Shown piece after piece: positions 33,522 through 45,145 of a DNA stretch of 64,000 nucleotides. Origin of the DNA: Lichtheimia corymbifera B2541 (Eukaryota; Mucoromycota; Mucoromycetes; Mucorales; Lichtheimiaceae). Position 1 is the stretch's first letter. Each line of letters opens with the position of its first letter. Position numbers and translations under genes: made by a program. The notes below the pieces were generated by a model that was given only the letters and a program-made list of their open reading frames with translations, did not search any database and had not been told where the DNA came from. The DNA lies in assembly GCA_000697475.1 (NCBI GenBank), contig JNEU01000651.1:1-64000 (forward strand). Reading direction: 5' to 3'.

Positions 33522-36209
33522 TCAAACGATCTCTGCTTCGAAAGGTGGTTTATCATTGGCATCAGTAGGTGGTTCAGCCAACCTGGCAATAACACCGGTG
33601 TTCTCGTTGGATCCGGAAGACAGAATAAAAGGGTTCCCGCTGATGGAAGATGGCGATCGTTTCACCGATAGAGTAGCTGGAAAACGTGGTAGTGGAGGTG
33701 AAGCTGCTGCAGACTCTTGCGAGGAATGCCAATCGAAAGCCATCTTTGATAATTTCTGCTCCACAAGATAAAGAACCAAGTCATCAAAGAACGATTGCAT
33801 GATCCGGAAACTCTCTGTGGGAGGGAGGTTGTGAATATCCAATCCCCATGATAATACCATCCTCCTTAATGTCTTACCTTCGCTAGATGCATGGCTGGCG
33901 CTGAGATCTTTGATGAGCAGTGCGGTTAGGTATGTCCACTTGAAAATGAATTCCTTGGCATAAAACGTGTAGTCGTTTGGATCATTGGCCTTTGAAAGAA
34001 AAAACCATAGATGAATACCATCATATGCATCAAATAATAAGGCCCCAATATCACTTACCCCATGAGGGCGTTGGTGTGTCGGGATACGCAGGAATCGATG
34101 GACAATGCCTTTGAGCCAAGTAATCCAGCAATCAAGATCAGCGTTGGTAGATAGCAAATTGTAAACATCAAATTGCACTATAGAGGAATAAGTCAACTTG
34201 ATCCAAGATATCTCCACACATAATACTTACAAATATGCTTGATTTGTTTTGGGTCACACTCGCATAGCCAATAGGACTGGTCAATCACATTGTCAAAGTC
34301 GATCGCAGCCCAATCATGCTGCATAATTTCCACTGTTGGGGGATCCATGATCATGGCTGCCACGTCGTTGGCCAAAAAGTTGAGCTTTAGATGACGACGG
34401 AATTTGGATACAAAGACTTGAGCGACTGAATACAATGTTAATGTCAGCCTCATGATAGCACACTCCATGTCATTATGTCAAGAAGAATATGTACGCACCT
34501 GCCAGCTTTTTCAACACAAAGGTCTCGGGATAATGGCCTCGTAGCGATTCTTCAATACAGGGCAGCAATTCTCCAGTGTACGTTCGGAGGCGATCAAGGG
34601 TGTTGAATGGGGTGGGTGTATACACCTTGGGAAGCACACTTGAAATGATGGTCTAGAAGAGGTCAAAAGAAGTTGTCAGTTTCCCCCATGATCTCCGCTA
34701 TGAATACTATAGGTGCATCATACTCACGTCATAGAGGGAACAATCCCATCGCCATACAGCTTCTGTGATATCTGGGGTGCTTCGAATGGCATTTCGGAAA
34801 CGGTCAGGGAGCATGCGATAGAACGATTTAATACCAGCAAACAGCTATGATTCAAGTAAAATGTAAGTGGGTCTACTACTTGGATTCACTTATTCTTTGT
34901 TTCCATCACTTGCCTCGTCAATTTGATTGTTTCTGATATAATCAAGGATCTCTTGACAATGTTGTTGATATGCTCGCGAAAACTCATGGGCGATCGTATT
35001 GTCCTTGAGAGTAGAAAACTGGAGCGGGGCAAAAGATGCAAGATGGATTGGCTCGTTATCCTCATATTTGAAGGCGATTGCTGCCACCGACGAGGCTGAT
35101 GTGTAGCTACGATTCCATTGAGGACTTTGCGAAGAACATTGTTGTTGCTGGTAGCTGCTTAACGAGGCGGTGGTCATGCGTGGTGGTCCATTAACAAGCG
35201 CAAAGGGAGATGATCTTGTGTCTTGAATCACGCTAATATATATGCACAATGACTTAATGGATATAGCCAATGTCCTTCTCCTTGATTGTACACATACCTT
35301 GGAACAATGGCAGATGATGCACGGCGTGATGAAGTGGTGATTGGGTAAGGGCTTGATGATGTAGAAATAGCACGTCGACGTTGTTGGCGTGTTCTGGGGG
35401 ATGGTGCTGCTAAAATAACAGGTGCACTTGATGATGTGGATGTTTCACTTGTTGATGTGGTGGTGGGAGCATCAGTTGGAATGAGACGAGGGGACGCATC
35501 CATACGGCGACGAATGCCACAATAATGATATCTGGATTGGCCACGTACACCAAGACGTCGTGTCGTAATACGAGGAAAGATATGACGAATGAGCTTGCCA
35601 AAAGTAGCGCAGTTTACAGGCTGGATGTTGCGTGCTGTGCAAGTCGCTAGATAATCTTGATACATCCCACTGCGAGGAACATTGTGATTGTGCTCATAGT
35701 AATAATGGGAAATTGCCCTAGATCATCCAATGTTAATAATATACAAAAAGGGTGATTCGAATACAAGCTTACCAGGTGAGCACAAAGTTGTTTTGGGCAT
35801 GACCAGCTTGATCCTGAGCTCGATTGTCTCTGCTACCACGAGGTGTGCGTACAGCGCGTGGACGATGAATCACCACTGCATCTTCGTTATCACCCTCACC
35901 CTCCTCCTCCTCATGGAGTTGATCACGTTCCTGTTCCTCTTCTAAAACCACTGCTGGTGTTGAACGCGGTCGATCTGATTGCTGCTGCAATGAGCCCCCA
36001 TGAGGCGATCTCGAAGGACTACAACATGAATGAGACAGAGGTCAATGAGCATCTCAATACTTCCTTTCTCTTTGACACCTGCTTTACCTTTCTTCTTGAG
36101 AGACAGCGTTTTGACTGTTTGACGTTGTTGTCGTAGCAGCATCACTTGGGACTTCATTGGCAGGCACGTCTTGTCTGTTGCTGGAGGATGGTCGTTTGTT
36201 GTCGGCCAT
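33522..36209 (-). CDS. RFX-family winged-helix transcription factor
   Basis: A nuclear DNA-binding protein of the RFX family (Crt1/RFX1 in fungi, repressor of DNA-damage and other genes). The start [20 protein letters not shown] is followed by a Ser/Thr- and Glu-rich tail ([12 protein letters not shown]). The RFX domain follows: FVLTW (end of exon), [40 protein letters not shown] and [20 protein letters not shown], including the recognition helix. Downstream are a low-complexity Thr/Ser-rich linker ([16 protein letters not shown]) and an RFX B/C-like dimerisation region ([40 protein letters not shown]). About ten exons, around 750 residues. Confidence 0.92.
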
Positions 36210-38282
36210 GATAAAAGGAAATGATAAGGGAAAGAAAAGAAAAGATTGGGAGTCCAACAGGATTAGAACAAGATATAATGAATGACATGCATGGTGGTTT
36301 TTGATGTCTCAGTTACATTGACTGCGTTCCTTTGTTTTATATCCCCTTCCCTCGATTTCATCAACTACATCCCATCCACTCTCCTCGTGTTCATTCTCTT
36401 TATCCAATGTCATTACTTTGATCAGTGATTTAGACTGCAAGAATGTTGGTGTTCACGCATAATCATGCAACTCGTGCTGACATGTTTGGCGTTTCGCGTG
36501 CGATTGTGTAACATGATTCAAATTCCTCCACGAAAGAAGGTCATTGTTATTTGTCTGAAGTCGTTTTTCTTTGTATTTCATTATCAAAATAAAAATTTAT
36601 ATTGCACTGTAAGATAACAGATGCATGGATGTGTTTAACTTGTACTTGTTTGAAAATCATAATACTTGAGGATGGGTGCACGGATCATGCAGTGATGGAA
36701 TCACGTGCTTGGAAGGCTATTATCTGAGGAGTAATGCAGTCCCGCACACGCCAAACAATAACCTTATATTCGAACCCTATTTTCGACATACGACAACATC
36801 GCCATGTAGAAGCTATTACCGACGCTATAATGGATCATGCTATTCTTGCAGAATGAGGAGCACCATCATTGTTGGATCCAGCAATGTCCCCAGCAGCAAG
36901 AAAATGTGTTGCTGAAAATAGAAACATTCCATGTTCTCTTTCCATTGGGCTTCTGGTTATTCTGGTTATTCTCCCATCTCTCTCCCTACTGTTGTCATTG
37001 TCATATACACAATCAACTCATCAACAATCAAATTTACTTGATCTATGTGATACAATATGGCCCGTGTGGTGTGTATTTGTTCAGGTCCATGATTGCAATG
37101 TCGATCCAACGATTTACAAATCATCTCATCAACGGGTCTTTAGACCGATAAACGCCCAACTTCACACCCCAAGATGCGCTGATCTACTTTACATGCATGG
37201 CTAGTATACTCAATGCACCCCGATTAGCGGAGCTCCTGAAAATCCTTCATTTGCATAGCTATCGTGAGCATACATGTAGGAGCAACAACAACAAAAAATG
37301 GTAGTAAGCGGCGATCCATGCATGCACCTATGATATAGCATGCTTTGGGATATACTAATTGTGAATGGTAAACCGAATACATGTGCTATGGTAGATATCA
37401 TCAGGGAGTTTAAGGGCGGGGATCATCAGCTGATAAGGTATTCTTATTGCTGAAGCGGATTTTCGGTAAGATTCAAGTTGCCATTCCGATCGTTTTGGTA
37501 CACAAGATCAATGCAGATCCAGATACGTTCCTGTCATTATGCTTTTCTTTGCTGTTACTCTAGACATGAAACGTAAAATAGATCCAAGAAAACGTTTCAG
37601 ATCATTGAAGGCTGCTTGTACGTACCCAAAAATGGGCATTCCAGCCTTTTCACGTTGATCCACAAAAGGCATTTCCCAAGACCAATGTCAAAAGAAAAGG
37701 GGTGGATGAGTAGTAATAAGCAAGCAATTGAGAAAGCTGTACATGAAATGCATCTAATGGCTTAAGCAATGCAGCCTTACATAGTAGGTTGTGTGGATGG
37801 ATCGACAACCAAACCATTTTTGGGGATTAAAGTCTCCTCATCCTAGCAACCCCCTTCCCCTATACCTCGTTTTTACAGATCCATGTGCCGATGGATACAT
37901 TCATTGATACTCAAAATACACTGCGGCAACTTGATTAGAAATACAACTACCACTACCGGTTAGCGGACCACATTTGTACGAGGAGGAGGAGGAGGATGAA
38001 ACGCAGACTTTTTTTTTCTTGGGGCTTCCTGTGGCAAAAGTTGAGACGTAGTCCATGTATGGAATAAAAGGGATACCCAAAGTAAACCATATGGAGTTAT
38101 GTTTATAGTTACAGCTCGATGCTCCTTTTGACGATATCCCAAAAAAGAGAGAGAGAGAGCAGAATTGAATGTTGCACACCGATTGTGATGTGCCTGAGAA
38201 TATGGGACGATCCAGACGCGCATTATCGGGACCAATGAACACGCGCGTCAATGACTCGGCAGAATTGCATCATTGCAAAACG
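36210..38282. other. Intergenic, 2 kb, no gene supported
   Basis: The 5' flank of RFX (36210-36400) is CT/GA rich. An open frame at 36869-37204 (+) could encode a peptide with one hydrophobic segment (SIGLLVILVILPSLSLLLSL) and several Cys, but it has no recognisable family and only a weak start. 37850-38357 is the promoter region of the next gene, with a GAGAGAGAGAG run near 38146-38159. Confidence 0.45.
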
Positions 38283-38290
38283 TTTATATA
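38283..38290 (+). promoter_or_regulatory. TATA-like box of the PIN-like transporter
   Basis: TTTATATA followed by GG, 68-75 bp upstream of the ATG at 38358. Confidence 0.4.
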
Positions 38291-38357
38291 GGCCCATTGT
38301 CATCCCCCACTCCTTTTCATTTTTTTTCTTCGTCATTACGTCTTTGTCTTTTTCAAA

Positions 38358-40093
38358 ATGATGTTCAACCTGATAATATCGGCTGCACAAGTAGGATTAC
38401 AACAACAACATGAGTTTCCATGAAGGGAAATGCTAAATGATCCATCATCATACATAGTCCATCCTTCAAGTCATGGTCATTGTAGCATTTGGCTACATTC
38501 TTACAAGAGGTGGATATATCAGCAATGACAAACAAAAGGTAAATCAACATATAATATGGTGAGAAGAAGAATGCATGATTGATCTTTTCCCAATAGTGGC
38601 TGTCCAAGTTGAACCTTGTATTCTTTACACCATGCCTCCTCTTTTCAAACATTGCATCTGTCATTTCATTCGAGAAGCTACTTGCATACTGGCCGATCCC
38701 TATTTTTTATAGCATCTTTGCCCTTATCTCATTTTCCGCTGCACATGGCATCAGCCGTGCTGTTCGAGTCAAGCCTGTCTACCGTCGTTTTATCGTTGCA
38801 TGCACCATGTTTTCCAATACCAACTCCTTACCAGTGGCTGTCATTTCGAGCTTGGCCTTATCAGAAGCCGGACAAATCCTATATTGGGGTGTCGATGATT
38901 CACAGCAAGCTGTGGCTGCAAGGTATGTATCATCATCAAGCCCCTACGTACCTACCTACCTACCTACCTGCCAATCCCCCCTCTTTTGAATATCGAAACC
39001 TTAATGAGCTTTGATTGATCAACTCTCTCTCCGTATTTGTGCTGATACACGCGTTCCTTCTTTGTTTTCTTTCTTCAGGGGCATTACCTATGCATTGCTG
39101 TATGCTATCTTTGGAAACCTTTTACGTTGGTCCTATGGCTACAGCTTGCTTTCATCTGAAGAAGATCCAACCATCAGCGATGATCAAGACAAGCAAAGCA
39201 GTATTCTCACAGGAAGAGAACATCATCGAGATGAGATTGTGTATGCCGAATATGGAGCAGCTGACATGTATCGTCGTCGTGCTAGTTCAATCACGTTACC
39301 GGGCACTGACCACCATCTTGGTACACAAGCTACCACGACTACTAACAAGGCATCTTTGAACAGCCGGGGAGGCCAAGTCAATGAATCCACTGCACTTTTA
39401 TCCTCCTCCATGGATCATCAAGTTATTGAAAATGACGATGACGATGATGATGCTCGTTCTACTACAAAGACACTTGTGGTAGTGGATTGGGCCCGGTCCA
39501 TTCATCAATCCATGACCCCACCCTTGTACGCAGCATTGCTTGCATTGATTGTTGGACTTGTTCCCTTTCTTAAGCAGCTCATGTATCACAGTATATTGTA
39601 CCCCACTATCACCAGTGCTATTCAATCCTGCAGCAAAGCCTCGGTTCCCATCACGCTTGTTTGTCTCGGTGCACAACTCAAAGATATCTCTTCTCAAACA
39701 TCATCATCATCATCACCGGATGCATTGGGATTAGAACAAGAAGAGGAAGGTCAACAACAACAACAAGTTGATCCCAAGCCAATAGCCACAGCCATTGGTA
39801 TCCGCATGGGATTAGTGCCATTGATAGTAATCCCACTGGTGCTTGCTTTTGTAAAGTACAACGGTGTTGCATGGTCGTCTGTATCGGTGGCCACGGATCC
39901 AGTATTTGGTGTCATGATGATTATCCTTGGTTGCACTCCCACGGCCATCAATCTGGTGCAAATCTCTCAGGTGACAGGTGCCTTTGAAAAGGAAATGCTG
40001 CGTGTACTCTTTTGGAGTTACGGTGTTGTCTGTATCCCCGTATTCACTATGATCATCTTTGCTGCTCTCAACATTGTCCATTTGTTCGTCTAA
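38358..40093 (+). CDS. PIN-like / auxin efflux carrier family membrane protein
   Basis: A ten-helix membrane transporter of the AEC family (Ecm3 and relatives in fungi); the substrate is unknown in fungi. Four exons; start MMFNLIISAAQ, then, after an intron, SILQVMVIVAFGYILTRGGY and NLVFFTPCLLFSNIASVIS (the Pro-containing first unit). Next come YRRFIVACTMFSNTNSLPVA, where the N-S-L-P motif is typical, and the split at RGITYALLYAIFGNLLRWSY. The central cytosolic loop of about 140 residues is Ser/Thr/Asp-rich, with an Asp run (NDDDDDDA-like). The C-terminal helices begin PPLYAALLALIVGLVPFLKQ and end VCIPVFTMIIFAALNIVHLF, with GCTPTAINLVQISQ typical of the family. About 520 residues. The third intron holds a (CCTA)n run at 38946-38968. 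Confidence 0.9.
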
Positions 40094-40411
40094 AATACCC
40101 CACTCCCCCATTCTTGTGTATACCAATTTTTTACCCATAACCATAGAATGCACCCAAATCCCTTGTGTTGTGAGTGGTGTTTCCTTGTAAATACATATTG
40201 CCTCCTTTTTTCACTCCCATCAACATGCAGAAGACAATAAAAAGCCATGCAACGAAGATCATTTTAAACCTTGTTTTCATTCTAAAGGGAATACTATAGC
40301 GTAAGGTAAGAGATTGGGGTTGATGATGATGATGGTGGAATCATTAATAGCACTAGTATACTTGTGGAAATGTGTGGGTGTATAGAGTAATGTACAAAGG
40401 AGGGTATATAA
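40094..40411. other. Convergent intergenic region
   Basis: Shared 3' flanks of two convergent genes. An AATAAA poly(A)-like signal lies at 40237-40242 downstream of the plus-strand gene. No other feature. Confidence 0.5.
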
Positions 40412-42912
40412 TTAAGCAGGAGCCTTCCATGCTGGTGCATTCGGATTTAAGCGACTTGTGTTGTGATGATGGTCCTTGGTTGGTAACTTGACAGTGTATT
40501 GGGAGAGTCGGCCGTTAATCTCGGTTGTAAATGTCAAATGACCTTCCTCATTCATAAAATAACTCTGTCGTTGTTGTTGATCATTGTGTTTGCGAGGAGG
40601 TGCTGTTCTGGAATGATTGCTGGGAGTGGGAGAGGTAGAAACAGGTGGTGCCATCATGGATCTATGTTTTCTTTGTCGGTCGATTGCTCCATTATTACGA
40701 CGTAAAGCTGTAGTAGTAGCAGTAGAAGAAGTGGGTTGATCAATGACGGTGAGAGGAGGTGTGGATGCGAGCAAGCGTTTGTTTTCTCTTTCAAGCATGC
40801 TGATTCGTTTGTCAAGATCAGGTCGCTCTTGCACCAAAGCTGTGTATTTGCATTCGAGCTCGTGATACTTTTGTTCCCAGATTTCTTCACTATTCACTAC
40901 GTCTGCCCAATCTGGTGATCCATCACCACCACCTTGTTTAGAGATCATCACTGGTTCAGTTTGGAGTTCGGCATCTACAGCTGATACGCACGGACCCTTG
41001 ACATCTCGAGCTGTAATCCGCTTTCGTAGAGTATCCAATTGCTTTCGAAGTTCAGCCGTTTCTTCCTTCAATGCCTCCAATTCAGATGCTTGTGCAATGG
41101 ATTTGAGTTGTTGAGCATTGATCTCACTTTCAAGCTCGATCCTTTGCTTACGCAACATATCCAATTCATCCTCTTCATCCGTATCCTGACGTGTAGTACC
41201 ACCCACAAGTTGCCGATCCAATCGTGTGAGAATCGATGCACCCAATTCCAAAATCTCTCGTTTTTGGTCTTCATAGAATCGACGTGCTTCACGATGACTC
41301 TCAGTAGCACGCCAAACAATCTCGGAAATGCTTTCTTTGAGCCGACTTTCGACAATCTCATCAATGCTGTGAAGCAATCGTTGGTGTGATTGATCATTTG
41401 TGGTGGTCGTTGTATGGGTAGTATTGTAGTCGGATGATGATTGAGGCGGAGGTGGTGGGGGTGGTGGTAACTAATCATGGAATAGAAGGTGAATACATGG
41501 TCCACACAAAGCTCTCTCTTCCCACACACATAAACACAGGATTTGCATGAATACATACCATTCCACTTTCGCTCAATTTGCGTAACGCCATAAATCTCGG
41601 GCTTACAGCACTTGTTCCACTGCTTTTACTCGTACTCGTTTGTGGTTTAACCTCATGTTCCTTCTCTTGTTGTTGTTGTTGTTGTTGTTGATTCAATGAG
41701 GAACGTCGTCGATCCATAGGTGATGATGATGCATGATAATGATCCTGATGCACTGATGGTGGATGTGAAGTGATTCTTGAGGTACGTCGTGAACGAATCA
41801 AATGAGGAGGTGGTCGTAGAGGAAATGCATGAGCGCCGTACAATGATTCTTCATCTGAAGTGCGTGTCTGAGAATTTTCACGTGGATAACTCGATCCGTC
41901 ATGATGCATCCAGGCAGGTGGTCGTTCCACCATGGGCGATAATATCACATCTTGAATCACATCACTTCCTGCAATGCGTACACTGATAGTGGGTGTCTCA
42001 GGTTCCAAACCGTATCCATGGGGAGTTGTAGGATGAGGTGTACGCGCCAATCGTGCTCCTGCTACTGCTGGTGTATGCATACCACCACCATGAGGATGAG
42101 GCGTCAATGGTGCTCCAGCTGCAAGAAAAGGTGCTCCAGGTGAAAAGTAATCATTGGATGGAAATGTAAACACAGAGTTCGGCGGTAATGCAATGGTGCC
42201 AGGTGCTGCACGATGATGCTTTGGTGTTGTTGAAGGTACTCCTTGTTGTTGTTGTGATGATGGATCCATCTTTGCTGCTAGCCTCTTTTGTGTCATCCCA
42301 GGATCCTCATTACTGCTATTGTTATTATTCATCTAATACCATCCATGGATCAGTCTACATATACCACCCCATACGCGAGAATAGTGTACCCCAAAAATAC
42401 CTCTTGTAGCTTGTCAAATAGATCGTCTTCCACATCCGTCTCATCGGTATCGACATCGTCGTCATCGCTTGGACCCTGGGGCTCATCACGTTGGCTATTG
42501 TGGCCTTCTTGGTCATGGCGTGGTGCAATGGCTGATTTACCTCGTTCTGGCAAGTTCACCAAAGGAGGAGGAACCTTTTCCAGATAGGCCGAGAAAATTT
42601 CACGAGATTGTGTCTCAGGAAGCTGTTGATATGATAAGAATGGATGATGATGATGATGGAATAAATAAATTGATTGCCTACATGTTCTTTCGATGATCCT
42701 TTATCTGAACGGTTGGTCTTTTTGACCTTGCCATGGTTACTGAGTGGTTGTACGTGAGAAGATGATTCTGGTAACGACATTGAATAGTTCTTTGGCATGG
42801 TGGATGATGATGATGATGACGACGGTAGAGATTGATGTTTTGCTGCTCGACTAGTGGGAACATGAGCACCTGTGGTAGTAGTAGTAGTAGTAGTAGTGTT
42901 GTCGTTTGACAT
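40412..42912 (-). CDS. Coiled-coil protein with C-terminal PAM2-like motif (function unknown)
   Basis: I do not recognise the family. Four exons give about 740 residues. The N-terminus (MSNDN then a Thr run) is low-complexity Ser/Thr. Next come LPETQSREIFSAYLEKVPPP, an acidic stretch (DDDDVDTDETDVEDD) and a long disordered Pro/His/Ser-rich middle (TPHPHGGGMHTPAVAGARLA) with an eight-Gln run. Then follows a charged coiled coil (LDMLRKQRIELESEI ... ASELEALKEETAELRKQLDT; a second near IWEQKYHELECKYTALVQ). The last residues are SRLNPNAPAWKAPA-stop, which fit the PAM2 consensus LNPNAxxF/WxP that binds the MLLE domain of poly(A)-binding protein. The start at 42912 is preferred over an in-frame ATG at 42972. 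It could be an RNA-transport or RNP adaptor; that is inference. Confidence 0.75.
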
Positions 42913-45145
42913 GGTAGCAACAACAGAGAAAGAAGGATGAGGAGTAAAAGAAGAAAGAAGAGCAGCTGTCATTAAACCAAGGAGAGAGTAAAAAAAAAAG
43001 AGAGAGAGAGAGGAAGAGAGAAGAGAGGGTAATCAACGCCTGTAACCCAATATTTTTTCGTCTTGTTGATTACTCTCGCTCACTCTCTCTCATTCTTTCA
43101 TGCCTTTATCACTCAAAAGTCAGTCCCAGCTACCGATCGTGGCTCGTTTGCCATAGCAGGTAACCTCCCCTCAAGTTATTTCAACGTGGCCATGTCACAC
43201 AAAGAAATGTATCTCTTACCCTTTCATCCAATCATCCCATTTGGTCCCCATCTTGTTCTCCACGTGTGATGTTGCACCTTGACAGTTGCCGCCTTTAGTT
43301 TACTATTGCTGTCACCCCCCAAATTATTATTGTGTATAGGGTCTTCCTCACACTATCTAAGCCTAATTGCATCATTTGTGAGCGCTTTAAATGTGAATCA
43401 TGCCATCCTCATCCAATCGAAGAGACAAGCTTTTATTACTTTGTAAAGAACCAATAACAATACAGATCCCAATTCACCATCTGTCAACCCATATCCTTTT
43501 ACATTTCACCCCATTAAGGTAGGGTGTCCCTTTCCTCATCTCTCCCTCCCCCCCCCACCAACCAGCCATCATCTCCTCCCCACCTTTCGGGTGCATCCAT
43601 TCACAAATACAAAAAAACAAGGTTGCATGAAAAACGTGATGATAGACATCAAAAAGGGTACGAGACGATGATGATATGCGGGGGATAATCTTGTACAAGT
43701 ACACACACATCTATCTAGGTACACTAACACACATTACAGCAAGGAGGTGAAAAGTCGGTGCTGTATTCTGCACATGGGGGAAGTTGCTTATTATTGTTCA
43801 AATGTTGTCTTGGCTTTGGGCATTTTTAGTGAGCGACGGCGATCATCCCTGGGTTTCCTCTTAATTTGTATACTTGCAACCAAGGCTCAGCTTTGTACTA
43901 CTTTTGGATGTGTTGTACTTGCCAAATGGTCTCTGTTTGTGATCTCGCATTTTCTGCTAAATCTCAGACATTATAAGATACATTCTATATACAACGATAC
44001 GTATATACATAACAACGAGGAGAAAGAGCTCCTAATGGTGGTGATACATTATCCTTGGACCCCCTTAACGTTCGGCTTAATGTGTTCAAATCCCACGTGC
44101 AATACAATGCTCCCTCATCTCCTTGAACGTACAATGCACATGCATTATGGATATCAACCTCCTCGGGATATATGGCCAATGCATGCTTTCAATTGACATG
44201 TGTTTTACACCATTTGGCAACAGAATGCCATCGTATCCATGGAGATTGCCCTTGCGTGGTACCGAAATTGGGATCCAGACACTGATTGGGTGGTTGTGGT
44301 TGCCCCCCACTCCTCCTTCAATTTCCTCCCCGCTGCTGCGAAACGCGTCTCTCTATCACTCTTTCGAAAAGGATTTTACTGGGACACAACGACCGCGTTG
44401 CATCATTGAAGAAATGGCATTTATTGCACAACAGCAGAGGATTTGACCGACTGTCGATATATGAGCGACTTGCTGGAACAGAGATCTGAGACTGCAACAG
44501 GTTGGGGAAAGGTGGAATCTACTTTGTGGAGAGTGAACGAGATTGGGATGGACATGCCATGGTGCAGGTAAGCAATGGGGTGGGGGTGATCTCGGTTATA
44601 ACAAGGCAATCGTTTTTAACATGCTATCTTAGACCATTTTGCAGTGTTGAGCTCGCCAGTGAACGACAAATACCCAAAGCTCGAGAGTTCCTTTCAACCA
44701 TGTGAGCAACAAAAAAGTAGTTTTCAATCGGAGGCATATCAAGAGCAACATACCGGCAACTTGGGTCAACCTTGGTGTTTTGGACATCCATCTTGATTTC
44801 CCTATGATGAGACAAAGGCGAATGCTATGCAACCGCTTCGATGGATCGATTCGGGTTATAAATGAGCTCACTTTTTTCATATTATCTCTGAGGGAAGGAG
44901 GTACGCATCAAGCGGATGAGGATGGTGAGTAGAATATGTAGGAAGGAATAGTTATTTAGATAGCAAATGCAAATAAACCCTTGATCAGACGATATACTGT
45001 GGTTATAACTTCGGGCTACTCGCCAAATACATTATGGCTATCAAAGCAAACACATCGACACTAAATACTAGTTTAATGATGAAGGCATAGGGTGTATAAA
45101 CAGGTCTGTACAAAATGGTATCATCTCTTGAGGCTATATACAATT
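42913..45145. other. Intergenic, 2.2 kb; possible decayed reading frame
   Basis: Left part: GA/CT-rich promoter of the coiled-coil gene (42990-43095). From 43747 to about 44577 one plus-strand frame is interrupted only by TGA codons at 44194 and 44407 and then ends in TAA. Its middle (AIVSMEIALAWYRNWDPDTD) and end (EDLTDCRYMSDLLEQRSETA) look protein-like, but no family is recognised and no intron removes the stops. The rest is empty. Confidence 0.35.

Noticed and set aside
36760..36780. TTCGAACCC, like a tRNA B box
   Set aside because: No A box, and no pairing arms in the 70 bases upstream.
36869..37204. Possible small membrane protein
   Set aside because: Only one hydrophobic stretch, doubtful start, no recognised family; left as an intergenic remark.
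41670..41695. TTG/CAA repeat as a non-coding microsatellite
   Set aside because: It encodes the in-frame Gln run of the coiled-coil protein.
44078..44100. GTTCAAATCCC, like a tRNA T-loop
   Set aside because: The flanking bases do not form a T stem, and no acceptor or anticodon arms are found upstream.
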